Part shown: piece after piece, positions 19,451 to 28,273 of the stretch
Layout of the letters: each line of letters opens with the position of its first letter
Position numbering within the stretch: the first letter of the stretch is position 1
Assembly (NCBI RefSeq): GCF_900302475.1
Contig: NZ_OMOQ01000003.1
Coordinates: 248,001 to 312,000, forward strand
DNA length: 64,000 bases
Direction: 5' to 3'
DNA from: Defluviimonas aquaemixtae
GTDB lineage: Bacteria; Pseudomonadota; Alphaproteobacteria; Rhodobacterales; Rhodobacteraceae
The notes under the pieces: model-generated
What the model was told of the DNA's origin: nothing
Databases searched by the model: none
What the model saw: only the letters and a program-made list of their open reading frames with translations
Program-made: the position numbers and the translations under genes

Positions 19451-19656
19451 TTGAATTTCGCGATCATGTCCTTGATGCCCGGGATCGTTTCGATTTGGTA
19501 AGCATGGGTCGGCTGAAAACACTGCACAAGCGGACGTTGGCTGAGCGCGCCGAGGTTAGTGAAGTAGTACCTTTCATAGCCCGGCAGAACGCAGCAAGGA
19601 CAGTGGCCACGATTGACGCAGACGGTGGAACCGTCAAAGATGTGATCGGCATCGCG
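19447..19656 (-). pseudogene. C-terminal fragment of an unidentified protein, upstream of the aldolase remnant
   Basis: An open stretch of about 69 residues ('DADHIFDGSTVCVNRGHCPC...HAYQIETIPGIKDMIAKF') ends in a TGA that overlaps the aldolase ATG. This ATGA arrangement shows it was the preceding gene of the same operon. No start or N-terminal part is found upstream, so it is a fragment. I do not recognise the family. Confidence 0.45.
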
Positions 19657-19709
19657 TCGTATCGCCTCTTCGCGCTACCCCAGTCGAAAATCGGCCGGCC
19701 GACCTTAGC

Positions 19710-20417
19710 CTAGTTTCCGGGACATAGGATGGGTTGCAGAAGTTCAGCAAATGCCGGAACGGCAATGTGCCTCATTGCTTCCTCAGTCGGATGCAGATGG
19801 TCGGGCAGCCACGCGGCACGCGTCTCTTCATCCAGAGCAAGCCAAGCGGCCGTGGCGTCGACCACCGAAAGGCCAAGTTCATCGGCGAGGTCCCGATAGA
19901 TATTGCGGTAGGCTCGCTGGCCGGGCCTTTCCCACGCCTCGCGACCCAATGCGGGATTCATTGTGGCGAGGATGACCTGGGCGCCGTGGTGCTGCGAAAG
20001 TGCGATGATCTTGGAGTGGTAACTGCGACTCACAAAAACCGGGAAGCCGCGCCAAAGGGAAGCGTCGTTGCCTGCAAACGCGACGACGACTATATCCGGC
20101 CGGGCCTGTCGGAAGTGCTCGCGCAGCGAGGAAAGGCCCCAGGCGCTGTTCGCGCCAGCCTTCGCCAGCCGCATGACCGAAGCATCGGGATTGCAAGCGC
20201 GCAGCTGTCGCTCCAATTCCTCGACCCAACCGCCTCGCGAGATCAGGCTCGCCCCAACCAGAAGCACCGAGTTTGCGGCTTTGTCCGACGCGGGCCGCCG
20301 CGGCGCTGACGTCCGGCGCTCATCTTCGAAGACCGAGAAGTCCAAACCATAAAAAGCCAACGTTGCCACCACAAGCAACGGAGAGGCGACTGCAACAACG
20401 AGGAGAAGCGACTTCAT
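19710..20417 (-). CDS. SGNH/GDSL-type hydrolase, membrane-anchored or secreted
   Basis: 235 residues. The N-terminal hydrophobic segment (residues 2-22) acts as a signal anchor. SGNH blocks: nucleophile Ser57 in 'LLVGASLIS' (GAS in place of GDS), Asn117 in 'FAGND', and Asp206/His209 in 'PDHLHP'. It is probably a periplasmic esterase or acetylhydrolase acting on a glycan or acylated surface molecule. It is divergent from the sulfotransferase gene, next to an acyltransferase/ACP set, which fits a role in surface-polymer modification. Confidence 0.78.
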   Translation of the reverse strand: MKSLLLVVAVASPLLVVATLAFYGLDFSVFEDERRTSAPRRPASDKAANSVLLVGASLISRGGWVEELERQLRACNPDASVMRLAKAGANSAWGLSSLREHFRQARPDIVVVAFAGNDASLWRGFPVFVSRSYHSKIIALSQHHGAQVILATMNPALGREAWERPGQRAYRNIYRDLADELGLSVVDATAAWLALDEETRAAWLPDHLHPTEEAMRHIAVPAFAELLQPILCPGN

Positions 20418-20609
20418 GTGGCCTGCTCGACCTTAGGACGTCGCCATGACACGAGGGCTCGCACAGCGATTTCGGAGGTATTCGCCGAGATTGCCCTATA
20501 CCCACAGGAGGATCAATGGCGCCGGGCAGCCGCGCTTGGCGACCGTCCGCCAGAGGTTGCCTCTGTCATTCGCGCAGTGTCATAGTCGCCGCAACCGCGC
20601 CTGACTCAA

Positions 20610-21383
20610 ATGGAGCACATGACCGAATTCGCCAGCAGTCTCACTACACTCGATTCCCGTCTGCAGGGCATTGCCCGTGCGATGGGACTGCAGCGTGCAT
20701 ATTTCGACATGCGCGAGTTCGCACGCGCCCGTCTTATTGACCGCGTGGATCTGACCGAGAACCGGAACCACCGCGCGATCTTCGTTCATGTGCCGAAATG
20801 TGCCGGTACGGCGATCACCACCCAACTCCCGATTGCGCACGGCCACCGGTCTGCAGAGTTCCTTCGCTGGAAAGACCCTGCGTTGTTTGATGCCTGCTTC
20901 ACGTTCGGCTTCGTACGCAACCCCTACGATCGCTTTGTCTCAGCGTTCCACTATCTGCGCTCCGACAAGACGTCGCGGCGAGATGCTGCCTGGGGGCTGC
21001 AGTTTCTCGGGCGCTACAAGGGCTTTGGAGACTTCGCCGAGGCGATGCTGGAGCCCGCGCGGCGCCGGCCCGTACTCGGTTGGCTGCATTTCTTGCCGCA
21101 GACATACTTCCTTTGCGATCGAAAGAATCGTGTCATCGTCGATTTCGTCGGGCGGCAGGAACGGTTCGCCGAGGATCTCGAAGAAGTGAATCGCCGCGCC
21201 GGGTTCAGCCTTGTGAACCAGCGCGTCCGGGCGGTCAAACGCGACGACTACCGCACCTTCTATACGCCGGACACGGCCCGGCTGATTGAAGAGATTTACG
21301 CCGACGATTTTGAGGTATTCGGCTTCCTGCGAGAAACCGGCTTCGCCAATGCGCCGGAGCGTGGCGCGACCGAGCAATCTTGA
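20610..21383 (+). CDS. Sulfotransferase family 2 protein
   Basis: 257 residues; ATG 20610 or 20619. The PAPS-binding 5' loop 'FVHVPKCAGTAI' (58-69) and the 3'-phosphate motif 'FGFVRNPYDRFVSAF' are both intact, as in carbohydrate sulfotransferases (Sulfotransfer_2). It should transfer sulfate from PAPS to a hydroxyl on a glycan or small molecule. No membrane segment is seen. It lies beside SGNH hydrolase and acyl-transfer genes, consistent with decoration of an exported polymer. Confidence 0.85.
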   Translation: MEHMTEFASSLTTLDSRLQGIARAMGLQRAYFDMREFARARLIDRVDLTENRNHRAIFVHVPKCAGTAITTQLPIAHGHRSAEFLRWKDPALFDACFTFGFVRNPYDRFVSAFHYLRSDKTSRRDAAWGLQFLGRYKGFGDFAEAMLEPARRRPVLGWLHFLPQTYFLCDRKNRVIVDFVGRQERFAEDLEEVNRRAGFSLVNQRVRAVKRDDYRTFYTPDTARLIEEIYADDFEVFGFLRETGFANAPERGATEQS

Positions 21384-21930
21384 CGTGGCTGCGTGGGTGT
21401 CGTGAGGCCAACTGAGGCTCGCGTCGCAGCGCGCGGACTTGGACCCGCAACCGCTCGTGCCGTCACTCTTACGGTCGGACCTGGATTACGCGGTGGCGCT
21501 CCTTGAGGCGCCAACTGCGCCGTCCAGGATCGCCTTCGCCGAAATCTTCGACCGGATGCGCGTGGCGGTCGTCCTGTCCTGTCACGCTCTCGCCTCCATG
21601 ATCGATCGCCCTCGGTTAGCCTGATCCGCTCGATGCTGCAGCGCGCAGGACCTCAAGTGCAAACAAGCGCGGACGAGTGAGAGCAAAGCCGCAAACCTTT
21701 CCGCATCTTTGACACCTAGGCGCCGCTCGTCCTGCGGAAACGTGACCGGATACTTGCCGTCAGAACCGGTTAGGTTCAGGGATCAGCACTAAGTCATGCA
21801 GCGGATTTGTTGCCAAACGCGCAACTGTTGCGCCGGTGTCTGGAACTGAACGCGCACTTTGCGTTTGTTTGCGCTAGGCCTTCGTGCGTACAAAGCGCGC
21901 AAACCCCACGGTCGAGGACTAACGCTCACG
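21384..21930. other. Intergenic region, no gene recognised
   Basis: About 550 bp between the sulfotransferase and the acyltransferase. Short reading frames show no recognisable domains. The stretch from about 21650 is less GC-rich than the flanking genes and likely holds the promoter of the acyltransferase/ACP operon. Confidence 0.4.
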
Positions 21931-22389
21931 ATGTCACTGCTATCAGCGCTACGCACGATGGTGCACAGAAAAATCGTCCTGCCAGGCGTCACCTTCTACT
22001 ACCGACGCCTTTACGGGATGGACCTCGGTGAAGACGTCAGGATTTCACTGGGGGCGCGGCTGGACAAGACCCATCCGAGGGGTATCCACATCGGCGACTG
22101 TACGGCGATCACTTCAGGGGCGGCCATACTGACGCACGATTTCGTCAACCGCGAACACCGGGAAGTATACATCGGTCGCAACTGCTTCATTGGGTATGGA
22201 GCAATCGTCCTGCCGGGTGTACGGATCGGTGACTCGGTCATAGTCACTGGAAACTCAGTTGTCGGGCGGGATGTCCCCTCCAACTGCGTCGTGATGGGTA
22301 ATCCCGCCCGTGTCGTCGAAAACAACATCGTCACGGGCCCTTGGGGTATCCGTCTCGACAAGGGAAATGCACAACCTATTAAGCGGTAA
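21931..22389 (+). CDS. Left-handed beta-helix acyltransferase (maltose/NodL/CysE-type)
   Basis: 152 residues from the ATG at 21931; a GTG at 21859 would add 24 basic residues. Hexapeptide repeats ('ISLGARLDKTHPRGIHIGD', 'VYIGRNCFIGYGAIVLPGVRIGDSVIVTGNSVV') and the catalytic His in 'ILTHDF' identify an LbH O-acetyl- or acyltransferase. The C-terminal 'VMGNPARVV' is typical. It is followed within 30 bp by an ACP gene, so the donor could be an acyl-ACP rather than acetyl-CoA. Confidence 0.85.
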   Translation: MSLLSALRTMVHRKIVLPGVTFYYRRLYGMDLGEDVRISLGARLDKTHPRGIHIGDCTAITSGAAILTHDFVNREHREVYIGRNCFIGYGAIVLPGVRIGDSVIVTGNSVVGRDVPSNCVVMGNPARVVENNIVTGPWGIRLDKGNAQPIKR

Positions 22390-22417
22390 GGTGCTTGTAA
22401 TGCATAAGGGAATTGTG

Positions 22418-22675
22418 ATGAGCGAACTCGAAACTAGCATACGCAAGGTATTCGCGGAGATCTGGGCGCAAGAGAAGGAGTCCAAGCAACCGGAGTTGTC
22501 GCCTGACACGGTGCTTTTGGAGACGGGTCTTGATAGCCTGGGCTTTGCCATCTTCGTCTCGATGCTGGACGAGGAGCTTGGCTTCGATCCGTTCACAATC
22601 TCCGAGGACTCGTACTATCCTCAGACATTTGCCGAGTTCGTGGCCTTCTACGAGAAGTACCAGCCGAGAGCATGA
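22418..22675 (+). CDS. Free-standing acyl carrier protein
   Basis: 85 residues from the ATG at 22418 (AAGGGAA upstream); an in-frame ATG at 22400 is possible. Phosphopantetheine site Ser40 in 'ETGLDSLGF', acidic helix II, length normal for an ACP. It is distinct from the housekeeping fatty-acid ACP, being placed between an LbH acyltransferase and an acyl-activating enzyme whose start overlaps its stop (ATGA). It probably carries a dedicated acyl group from the ligase to the acyltransferase. Confidence 0.88.
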   Translation: MSELETSIRKVFAEIWAQEKESKQPELSPDTVLLETGLDSLGFAIFVSMLDEELGFDPFTISEDSYYPQTFAEFVAFYEKYQPRA

Positions 22676-23997
22676 CCGCACTGGTGGATCAGATAGCAGC
22701 CCCAGAGATTGTGGGAGCCGGGCACAAGCTCGTCACACGGGATGCTCTTCAGGCGTACACCGCGAGCCGAAGGGTCGCCGAGACGGCCTGCGTTGCCTTG
22801 AGCTTCAACGATCCGCTGCTCCTGGTCCGCGCTTTGGCTGCCCTCGACGGCCAAGTCGAAGCGATGCTTCTTCTATCTGGCGTGCTCGACCGGGAATCGA
22901 CCGTGAAGCTGATGGCACAAGTCGGTTGCGACATGCTCCTTACGGATAGGAGTGAATTGAACGGGTTCGACAACGCCCTGGGCTTCGATTTGGCCATTGC
23001 CGAAGGCCGCGGCGCGGCTGGGCGGACGACGAAATGGCTGATGACAACGTCAGGGACGACCGGGCTGCCCAAAGTCATTCCGCATACGCTCCAATCCCTG
23101 GCGCGAAGCGTCTATCGTTTCGCACCTGCCGATGCGCCGACATGGGGCCTGCTGTACGACCCGACCCGGTTTGCCGGCCTGCAGGTTACTCTGCAGGCCC
23201 TGATCGGCGGCGGGCGACTGGTGATCGCGAACACGCACAAACCTCTCGCAGAACAGATCCAGGAGCTCATCAACCACGGCTGCACGCATCTGTCCGCCAC
23301 GCCCACGCTCTGGCGTAGGATCCTGATGGTGCCAGACCACAGAAAACTGCAGCTGAAGCAGGTGACGCTTGGCGGTGAAATCGCCGACCAGGCAACCCTC
23401 GATGCGCTTCGCGCTGCGTTTCCTGACGCGAGAGTCACGCACATCTATGCGTCCACAGAAGCAGGTGTCGGATTTTCGGTGAATGACGGAAAGGCTGGGT
23501 TCCCAGCAGCTTATCTTCGAGTTGCGCCGGGTGGAATGAAGTTAAAGATAGTCGACAACATACTCTGGCTCAGGCCACCGCACACCCCGCCGCCGAACAG
23601 TCCGGGAATAGAAGTCGACGCGGATGGATTCGTGCGATCGGGCGACTTGATCGCCGCGGAGACGGACCGGCTGCTGTTTCTCGGCCGAGAAAACGGCCTC
23701 ATTAATGTTGGCGGCGTGAAGGTCTATCCCGAAACGGTCGAGAACGTGGTGAAGGACATCCCGGGGGTTGCATTGGCGCAAGTGACTGCGAAGAAGAGCC
23801 CCATTACGGGCACGCTCGTTGTTGCCGAAGTGTTGCTGGAGGCGAGCGCCGACCCGGCCTGCGTCAAACAGGCGATCCTTGAGTCCTGTCGAGCCAAACT
23901 CGTACGGGAGGCGGTGCCGGCTATCGTGCGTTTCGTCCAAGGATTTGAAACCAATTCCGCAGGCAAGCTTGTACGCAATGGAGGCACGCCGGAATGA
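22672..23997 (+). CDS. Acyl-activating enzyme (ANL superfamily) acting on the ACP
   Basis: 441 residues, shorter than a usual acyl-CoA synthetase (500-550), with a reduced N-terminal region. AMP-binding motifs: 'TTSGTTGLPK' at 125-134, 'YASTEAG', 'GDLIA', 'GRENGLINVGGVKVYP', and the catalytic Lys in 'NSAGKLVR' near the C-terminus. It overlaps the ACP gene by 4 bp. It likely adenylates a carboxylic acid and loads it on the ACP. The final codons overlap the SDR gene. Confidence 0.83.
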   Translation: MTALVDQIAAPEIVGAGHKLVTRDALQAYTASRRVAETACVALSFNDPLLLVRALAALDGQVEAMLLLSGVLDRESTVKLMAQVGCDMLLTDRSELNGFDNALGFDLAIAEGRGAAGRTTKWLMTTSGTTGLPKVIPHTLQSLARSVYRFAPADAPTWGLLYDPTRFAGLQVTLQALIGGGRLVIANTHKPLAEQIQELINHGCTHLSATPTLWRRILMVPDHRKLQLKQVTLGGEIADQATLDALRAAFPDARVTHIYASTEAGVGFSVNDGKAGFPAAYLRVAPGGMKLKIVDNILWLRPPHTPPPNSPGIEVDADGFVRSGDLIAAETDRLLFLGRENGLINVGGVKVYPETVENVVKDIPGVALAQVTAKKSPITGTLVVAEVLLEASADPACVKQAILESCRAKLVREAVPAIVRFVQGFETNSAGKLVRNGGTPE

Positions 23998-24719
23998 AGA
24001 CAGTGCTGATCACCGGCGTTTCGCGCGGCTTGGGACTTGCTACGGCGCGGCGCCTGCTCGCCGACCCGGAGAATTACCGGGTGGTTGGGACAAGCCGCAC
24101 ACTCAGCGATGCTTACGGCGAACTCGTCGAAGAAAACGAAGGCCGTGTTGAGTTCCTCAAGAGCGATCTCGGTGATATCGACAGCATTCCGGCTTTGATC
24201 GGTGGCGTCGTCGATCGGCACGGACCGCTCTGGGGATTGGTGAACAACGCCGCTATCGGTACCGACGGCGTCCTCGCGACCATGCACCAGACCGATATCC
24301 AAAACGTTCTGACAGTGAACCTGATGGCGCCGCTCGTGCTGGTGAAGTATGCATCGCGTGGCATGCTCGCGAAACGACAAGGCCGCATCGTGAGCGTCTC
24401 ATCGATTATTGCATCGACGGGGTTTCATGGGCTGGCAGCCTATGCGGCGTCAAAGGCCGGTCTCGAAGGAATGACACGCTCGCTTTCGCGCGAACTCGGC
24501 AAGCGCAACATCACAGTAAACTGTGTCGCGCCGGGCTACATGGAGACGGAAATGACAAAGGGGCTGGATGTGCACAAGATGGCTTCGATCCGGCGTCGCG
24601 CACCGCTTGGGCTTGCAGAGCCGGAAGATGCCGCAGGAGCAGTGGCTTATCTTCTCGGGCCGGAAGCGGGCAGATTAACCGGAACGGTCATCACTGTGGA
24701 TGGCGGAAGCACGGCGTAG
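23994..24719 (+). CDS. Short-chain dehydrogenase/reductase, FabG-like
   Basis: 241 residues. NADP-binding 'ITGVSRGLGLATA' (6-18), 'NNAAIG', catalytic Ser in 'VSVSSII' and Tyr-x3-Lys in 'YAASKAG', as in 3-oxoacyl-ACP reductases. Overlap with the ligase gene suggests it reduces the ACP-bound acyl group, for example beta-keto to beta-hydroxy, before transfer. It is the last gene of the ACP operon. Confidence 0.85.
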   Translation: MKTVLITGVSRGLGLATARRLLADPENYRVVGTSRTLSDAYGELVEENEGRVEFLKSDLGDIDSIPALIGGVVDRHGPLWGLVNNAAIGTDGVLATMHQTDIQNVLTVNLMAPLVLVKYASRGMLAKRQGRIVSVSSIIASTGFHGLAAYAASKAGLEGMTRSLSRELGKRNITVNCVAPGYMETEMTKGLDVHKMASIRRRAPLGLAEPEDAAGAVAYLLGPEAGRLTGTVITVDGGSTA

Positions 24720-25090
24720 GCTACAAAGGCGAAGAAACAATCTGTACTGGTCATTTGATCGATTAGCTACAATGCGCGTGAGCTCCTGATTTGCTCCCGT
24801 TGGCCCCTTGCCCTGGAGCGCGTGCGTTCTGATGGTTGAGTGACTGCGACGGCTTAAGCCACCCGAAGTAAGATAATCCAGCGGTTACGGACTTGCCCCA
24901 ACGCTGAACCGTGGGCCTAAGCGTCATCCGACGAACGCCCTGGCGCCAGTGGATCGCCTAATTCTTTGTCGATGTGACAATTCGATTGGCGTCTGACCTC
25001 GAAACAATGGACTATGGCGTGGACCTCGGCCCAAACTCTTAGAGTGCTGAAGACGGTGCTAATCAGTCAATAACGTGAGTTCCTTACAAG
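24720..25090. other. Intergenic region ahead of the Anbu operon
   Basis: 371 bp with no coding frame of note and no tRNA-like structure. It must contain the promoter of the four-gene Anbu operon. No convincing operator palindrome is seen. Confidence 0.4.
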
Positions 25091-26515
25091 ATGAACATGC
25101 GGGAAGCTTTCGACGAAATGCTGATTTCAGATGGTGGTTGCCGTCCGGCATATTGTCACTTCAAGGACTGGTTCGATCGTGAGGATCCCGCGCGACTTCG
25201 GGCGAAACAGCGGGAGGCGGAGGATCTTTTTCGCCTGACGGGCATCACCTTCAACGTCTACGGCCGGGAGGAAGCAGAGGAAAGGCTCATTCCCTTCGAT
25301 ATTGTGCCGCGTATCATCACGGCCGACGAATGGCGCAAGCTGAAACGCGGCCTGGAACAGCGCGTCAGCGCGATCAATGGCTTCCTATACGATATCTATC
25401 ACCGCCAGGAGATCGTGCGAGCCGGCCGTCTGCCCGAGGAGATGATCAGCCGCAACGAGGCGTTCCTGCCGCATATGTGCGGCGTGGCGCCGCCGGGCGG
25501 TGTTTACACGCACATTCTCGGCATCGACCTTGTTCGCACCTCCGAGCAGGAGTTCTTCGTTCTGGAAGACAACGCGCGCACGCCAAGCGGCGTGAGCTAC
25601 ATGCTCGAGAACCGCGAAACGATGCTGCACATGTTTCCTGAACTCTTTTCTCAAAACCGGGTTGCGCCTGTGCAGCACTACCCGGCGAAGCTCCGAAGCA
25701 GTCTGGCCGCCTGCGCGCCTGCCGGTACGACCGATGCCCCAACAATCGCTGTTCTGACGCCTGGCATCTACAACTCTGCCTATTTCGAGCACGCGTTTCT
25801 CGCGAACGAGATGGGAGTGGAGCTAGTCGAGGGCCATGATCTCAGGGTCGTCGATGGCAGAATCGCGATGCGTACGACGGCAGGCTACAAGCCGATCGAT
25901 GTTCTTTATCGGCGTGTGGACGATGATTTCCTCGACCCGCTCAACCTGCGTCCCGATAGTCAACTGGGTGTTCCAGGACTTCTCGATGTTTATCGTGCGG
26001 GTGGCATCACAATAGCCAATGCGCCGGGAACCGGCATCGCCGACGACAAGGCGATCTACAGCTACATGCATGACATCATCGAGTTTTATACGGGCGAAGC
26101 GCCGATTCTGCAGAATGTTCCGACTTGGCGCTGTTCGGAAAGCGAGGGCCTTGCCTACGTGCTCGACAACCTCCAGGAACTGGTGGTCAAGGAAGTTCAC
26201 GGATCGGGCGGTTATGGCATGATCATCGGGCCGACCGCGACGAAGAAGGAGCTTCGCGAGTTCAGGAATAAGCTGGAGGCGCGGCCGGGCAACTATATCG
26301 CGCAACCTACACTGAGCCTGTCCACGGTTCCGACCTTCACGCGCGCCGGCCTTGCACCTCGGCACGTCGACCTGAGACCGTTCATCCTCGTCCGCCCGGA
26401 CAGAGTGGACATCACGCCAGGAGGTTTGACGCGCGTGGCATTGAAGAAAGGCTCTCTCGTGGTGAACTCGTCGCAAGGCGGTGGAACGAAGGACACTTGG
26501 GTTCTGGAGGATTGA
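25091..26515 (+). CDS. Circularly permuted ATP-grasp protein of the Anbu operon
   Basis: 474 residues. The opening 'AFDEMLISDGGCRPAY' and 'FNVYGREEAEERLIPFDIVPRII', 'VLEDNARTPSGVSYMLENR' and 'VVKEVHGSGGYGMIIGP' define the CP_ATPgrasp (DUF404/407) family. In Anbu operons this enzyme is thought to form a peptide or amide bond together with the alpha-E protein, possibly making a tag or peptide handled by the transglutaminase and Anbu. The enzyme's substrates are unknown. The next gene starts 5 bp after its stop. Confidence 0.9.
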   Translation: MNMREAFDEMLISDGGCRPAYCHFKDWFDREDPARLRAKQREAEDLFRLTGITFNVYGREEAEERLIPFDIVPRIITADEWRKLKRGLEQRVSAINGFLYDIYHRQEIVRAGRLPEEMISRNEAFLPHMCGVAPPGGVYTHILGIDLVRTSEQEFFVLEDNARTPSGVSYMLENRETMLHMFPELFSQNRVAPVQHYPAKLRSSLAACAPAGTTDAPTIAVLTPGIYNSAYFEHAFLANEMGVELVEGHDLRVVDGRIAMRTTAGYKPIDVLYRRVDDDFLDPLNLRPDSQLGVPGLLDVYRAGGITIANAPGTGIADDKAIYSYMHDIIEFYTGEAPILQNVPTWRCSESEGLAYVLDNLQELVVKEVHGSGGYGMIIGPTATKKELREFRNKLEARPGNYIAQPTLSLSTVPTFTRAGLAPRHVDLRPFILVRPDRVDITPGGLTRVALKKGSLVVNSSQGGGTKDTWVLED

Positions 26516-26520
26516 CCGGC

Positions 26521-27462
26521 GTGTTAGGTCGAACCGCAAACGGGCTATTTTGGATGTACCGCTACCTTGAGCGGGCGGAAAACACGTCACGGCTTATCGA
26601 AACCGGTCAGAGGATTGCCCTCACGCGACTTCGGACGTCAGACGAAGAATGGCGTTCGGTCATGCAGACGGCGGCTGTCTGCGACGGATACGATTTGACG
26701 CACGACGAAGTGACGAAGGATTCGGCCATCGACTGGATGCTTCGGTCGAAGGAAAACACGTCTTCGGTCATGTCAGCGATCACGGCGGCTCGGCAGAACG
26801 CCCGAAGCGTGCGCACCGCTTTGACATCGGAACTGTGGGAGGCGATGAACGCCGCCTACATGACCACGTCGAGGCGCCTCTCACGCAAGGTGCCGGAGCG
26901 CGACCTGCCCGATCTTCTGAAGGCGCTGCGGCACAGCACGGCGCTGGTACGTGGGATGACGCATGGTACGATGCTGCGAAACGACATCTACGATTTCTCG
27001 CGGATCGGCACGTTTCTGGAACGTGCGGACAACACTGCCCGGATCCTGGACGTCAAATACTATGTGCTTCTGCCCTCCCTTTCGGCGGTTGGATCTTCCA
27101 TCGATAACGTCCAGTGGGAAACCATTCTGCGATCGGTTTCCGGGAGGGGCGGCTTTCGGATGACCTACGGCAGCATGCCACAGGCTCGCGACGTCGCCTG
27201 CTACCTGATCCTCGACGGCCGGATGCCGCGCAGCATTGCGTTCAGCACGGGCAAGATACGTGACAATCTTGAGTATCTATCCATCGACTACGGCATTCAG
27301 CCCCCATCACTTGAGCTGGCGCGAGGGCTGTCGGATGCTTGCGCCTCGACAAGCATTGAGGAGATCTTTCACACTGGGCTCCATGAATATCTTCAGACCA
27401 CTCTTTTCAGGCTGTCCGCTCTGGGCAAGCAGATCGAACGCGACTTCAGGTTTTACAACTAG
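26521..27462 (+). CDS. Alpha-E (DUF403) protein
   Basis: 313 residues from the GTG at 26521. This start gives the family's invariant opening 'LGRTANGLFWMYRYLERAEN'; upstream TTG codons overlap the previous gene. It is all-helical with a second conserved motif 'IGTFLERADNTARILD'. Alpha-E proteins always accompany the circularly permuted ATP-grasp enzyme and are thought to be its partner. Soluble, cytoplasmic. Confidence 0.9.
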   Translation: MLGRTANGLFWMYRYLERAENTSRLIETGQRIALTRLRTSDEEWRSVMQTAAVCDGYDLTHDEVTKDSAIDWMLRSKENTSSVMSAITAARQNARSVRTALTSELWEAMNAAYMTTSRRLSRKVPERDLPDLLKALRHSTALVRGMTHGTMLRNDIYDFSRIGTFLERADNTARILDVKYYVLLPSLSAVGSSIDNVQWETILRSVSGRGGFRMTYGSMPQARDVACYLILDGRMPRSIAFSTGKIRDNLEYLSIDYGIQPPSLELARGLSDACASTSIEEIFHTGLHEYLQTTLFRLSALGKQIERDFRFYN

Positions 27463-27465
27463 ATC

Positions 27466-28263
27466 ATGACACTCCTCATCAGGCACATCACCAGTTATCG
27501 GTTCGAGAGCCCGCCTAACTACGGGTTGCAACAGTTGCGAAAGACGCCGAAGTCCGGCCGTGGTCAGACCGTCGTTTCTTGGAGCACAGAAGTGGTCGGC
27601 GGCCGAAAGGAGCTGTCATTCGAAGACCACCATCACAACACCGTAGATCTGGTGAGCTTCGATGGATCGGCGAATGAAATCGTAATCACAAGCTTCGGAG
27701 AAGTCGCCGTCGATCAGACCGACGGCGTTGTCGGCCCCAGTTTCGGGCCGTCGCCGCTGTGGCTGTACCTGCGCGAAAGTCCGGCGACGAAATTCGGGCG
27801 CGGCAGCCGCTCTCTCGTTCAGGAAGTGGAAGACGGCCCGAATCTTGAGCGCCTACATGGGCTGAGCCGGGTCGTGCGTGAGGCGATCGAATATCAGCCG
27901 GGCGTATCGCTGGCAGACTGGACTGCCGAGGATGCCATTTCGCACGGACGCGGCGTTTGCCAGGATCACACGCAGGTCTTCCTTAGCTGCGCCCGAATGA
28001 TGGGGTTTTCGGCGCGCTACGTATCTGGATATCTGATGCTGAACGACCGCGTTGATCAGGAAGCCATGCATGCCTGGGCCGAAGCCCATGTCGACGGTTT
28101 GGGCTGGGTTGGCTTCGACATATCGAACGGAATTTCCCCGGATGCACGCTACGTTCGGGTTGCGACCGGGCTGGACTACAAGGATGCTGCCCCGGTAACG
28201 GGCATGCATGTCGGGGGAAATTCGGAAACGCTCTCCGTCGAGATCCAAGTCGCCCAGCAATGA
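27466..28263 (+). CDS. Transglutaminase-like cysteine peptidase/amidase of the Anbu operon
   Basis: 265 residues. N-terminal beta domain ('ITSYRFESPPNYGLQQLR', bacterial transglutaminase-like N-terminal region) followed by the catalytic core with Cys165 in 'GVCQDHT', His202 in 'HAWAEA' and Asp218 in 'FDISNG', a complete triad. It probably hydrolyses or transfers an amide bond made by the ATP-grasp/alpha-E pair. It starts 3 bp after the alpha-E stop and ends 10 bp before the Anbu gene. Confidence 0.9.
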   Translation: MTLLIRHITSYRFESPPNYGLQQLRKTPKSGRGQTVVSWSTEVVGGRKELSFEDHHHNTVDLVSFDGSANEIVITSFGEVAVDQTDGVVGPSFGPSPLWLYLRESPATKFGRGSRSLVQEVEDGPNLERLHGLSRVVREAIEYQPGVSLADWTAEDAISHGRGVCQDHTQVFLSCARMMGFSARYVSGYLMLNDRVDQEAMHAWAEAHVDGLGWVGFDISNGISPDARYVRVATGLDYKDAAPVTGMHVGGNSETLSVEIQVAQQ

Positions 28264-28273
28264 CTGGACTTTC

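Noticed and set aside
21439..21624. Small plus-strand ORF after the sulfotransferase
   Set aside because: No ribosome-binding site, no domain and no conserved-looking composition; not supported as a gene.
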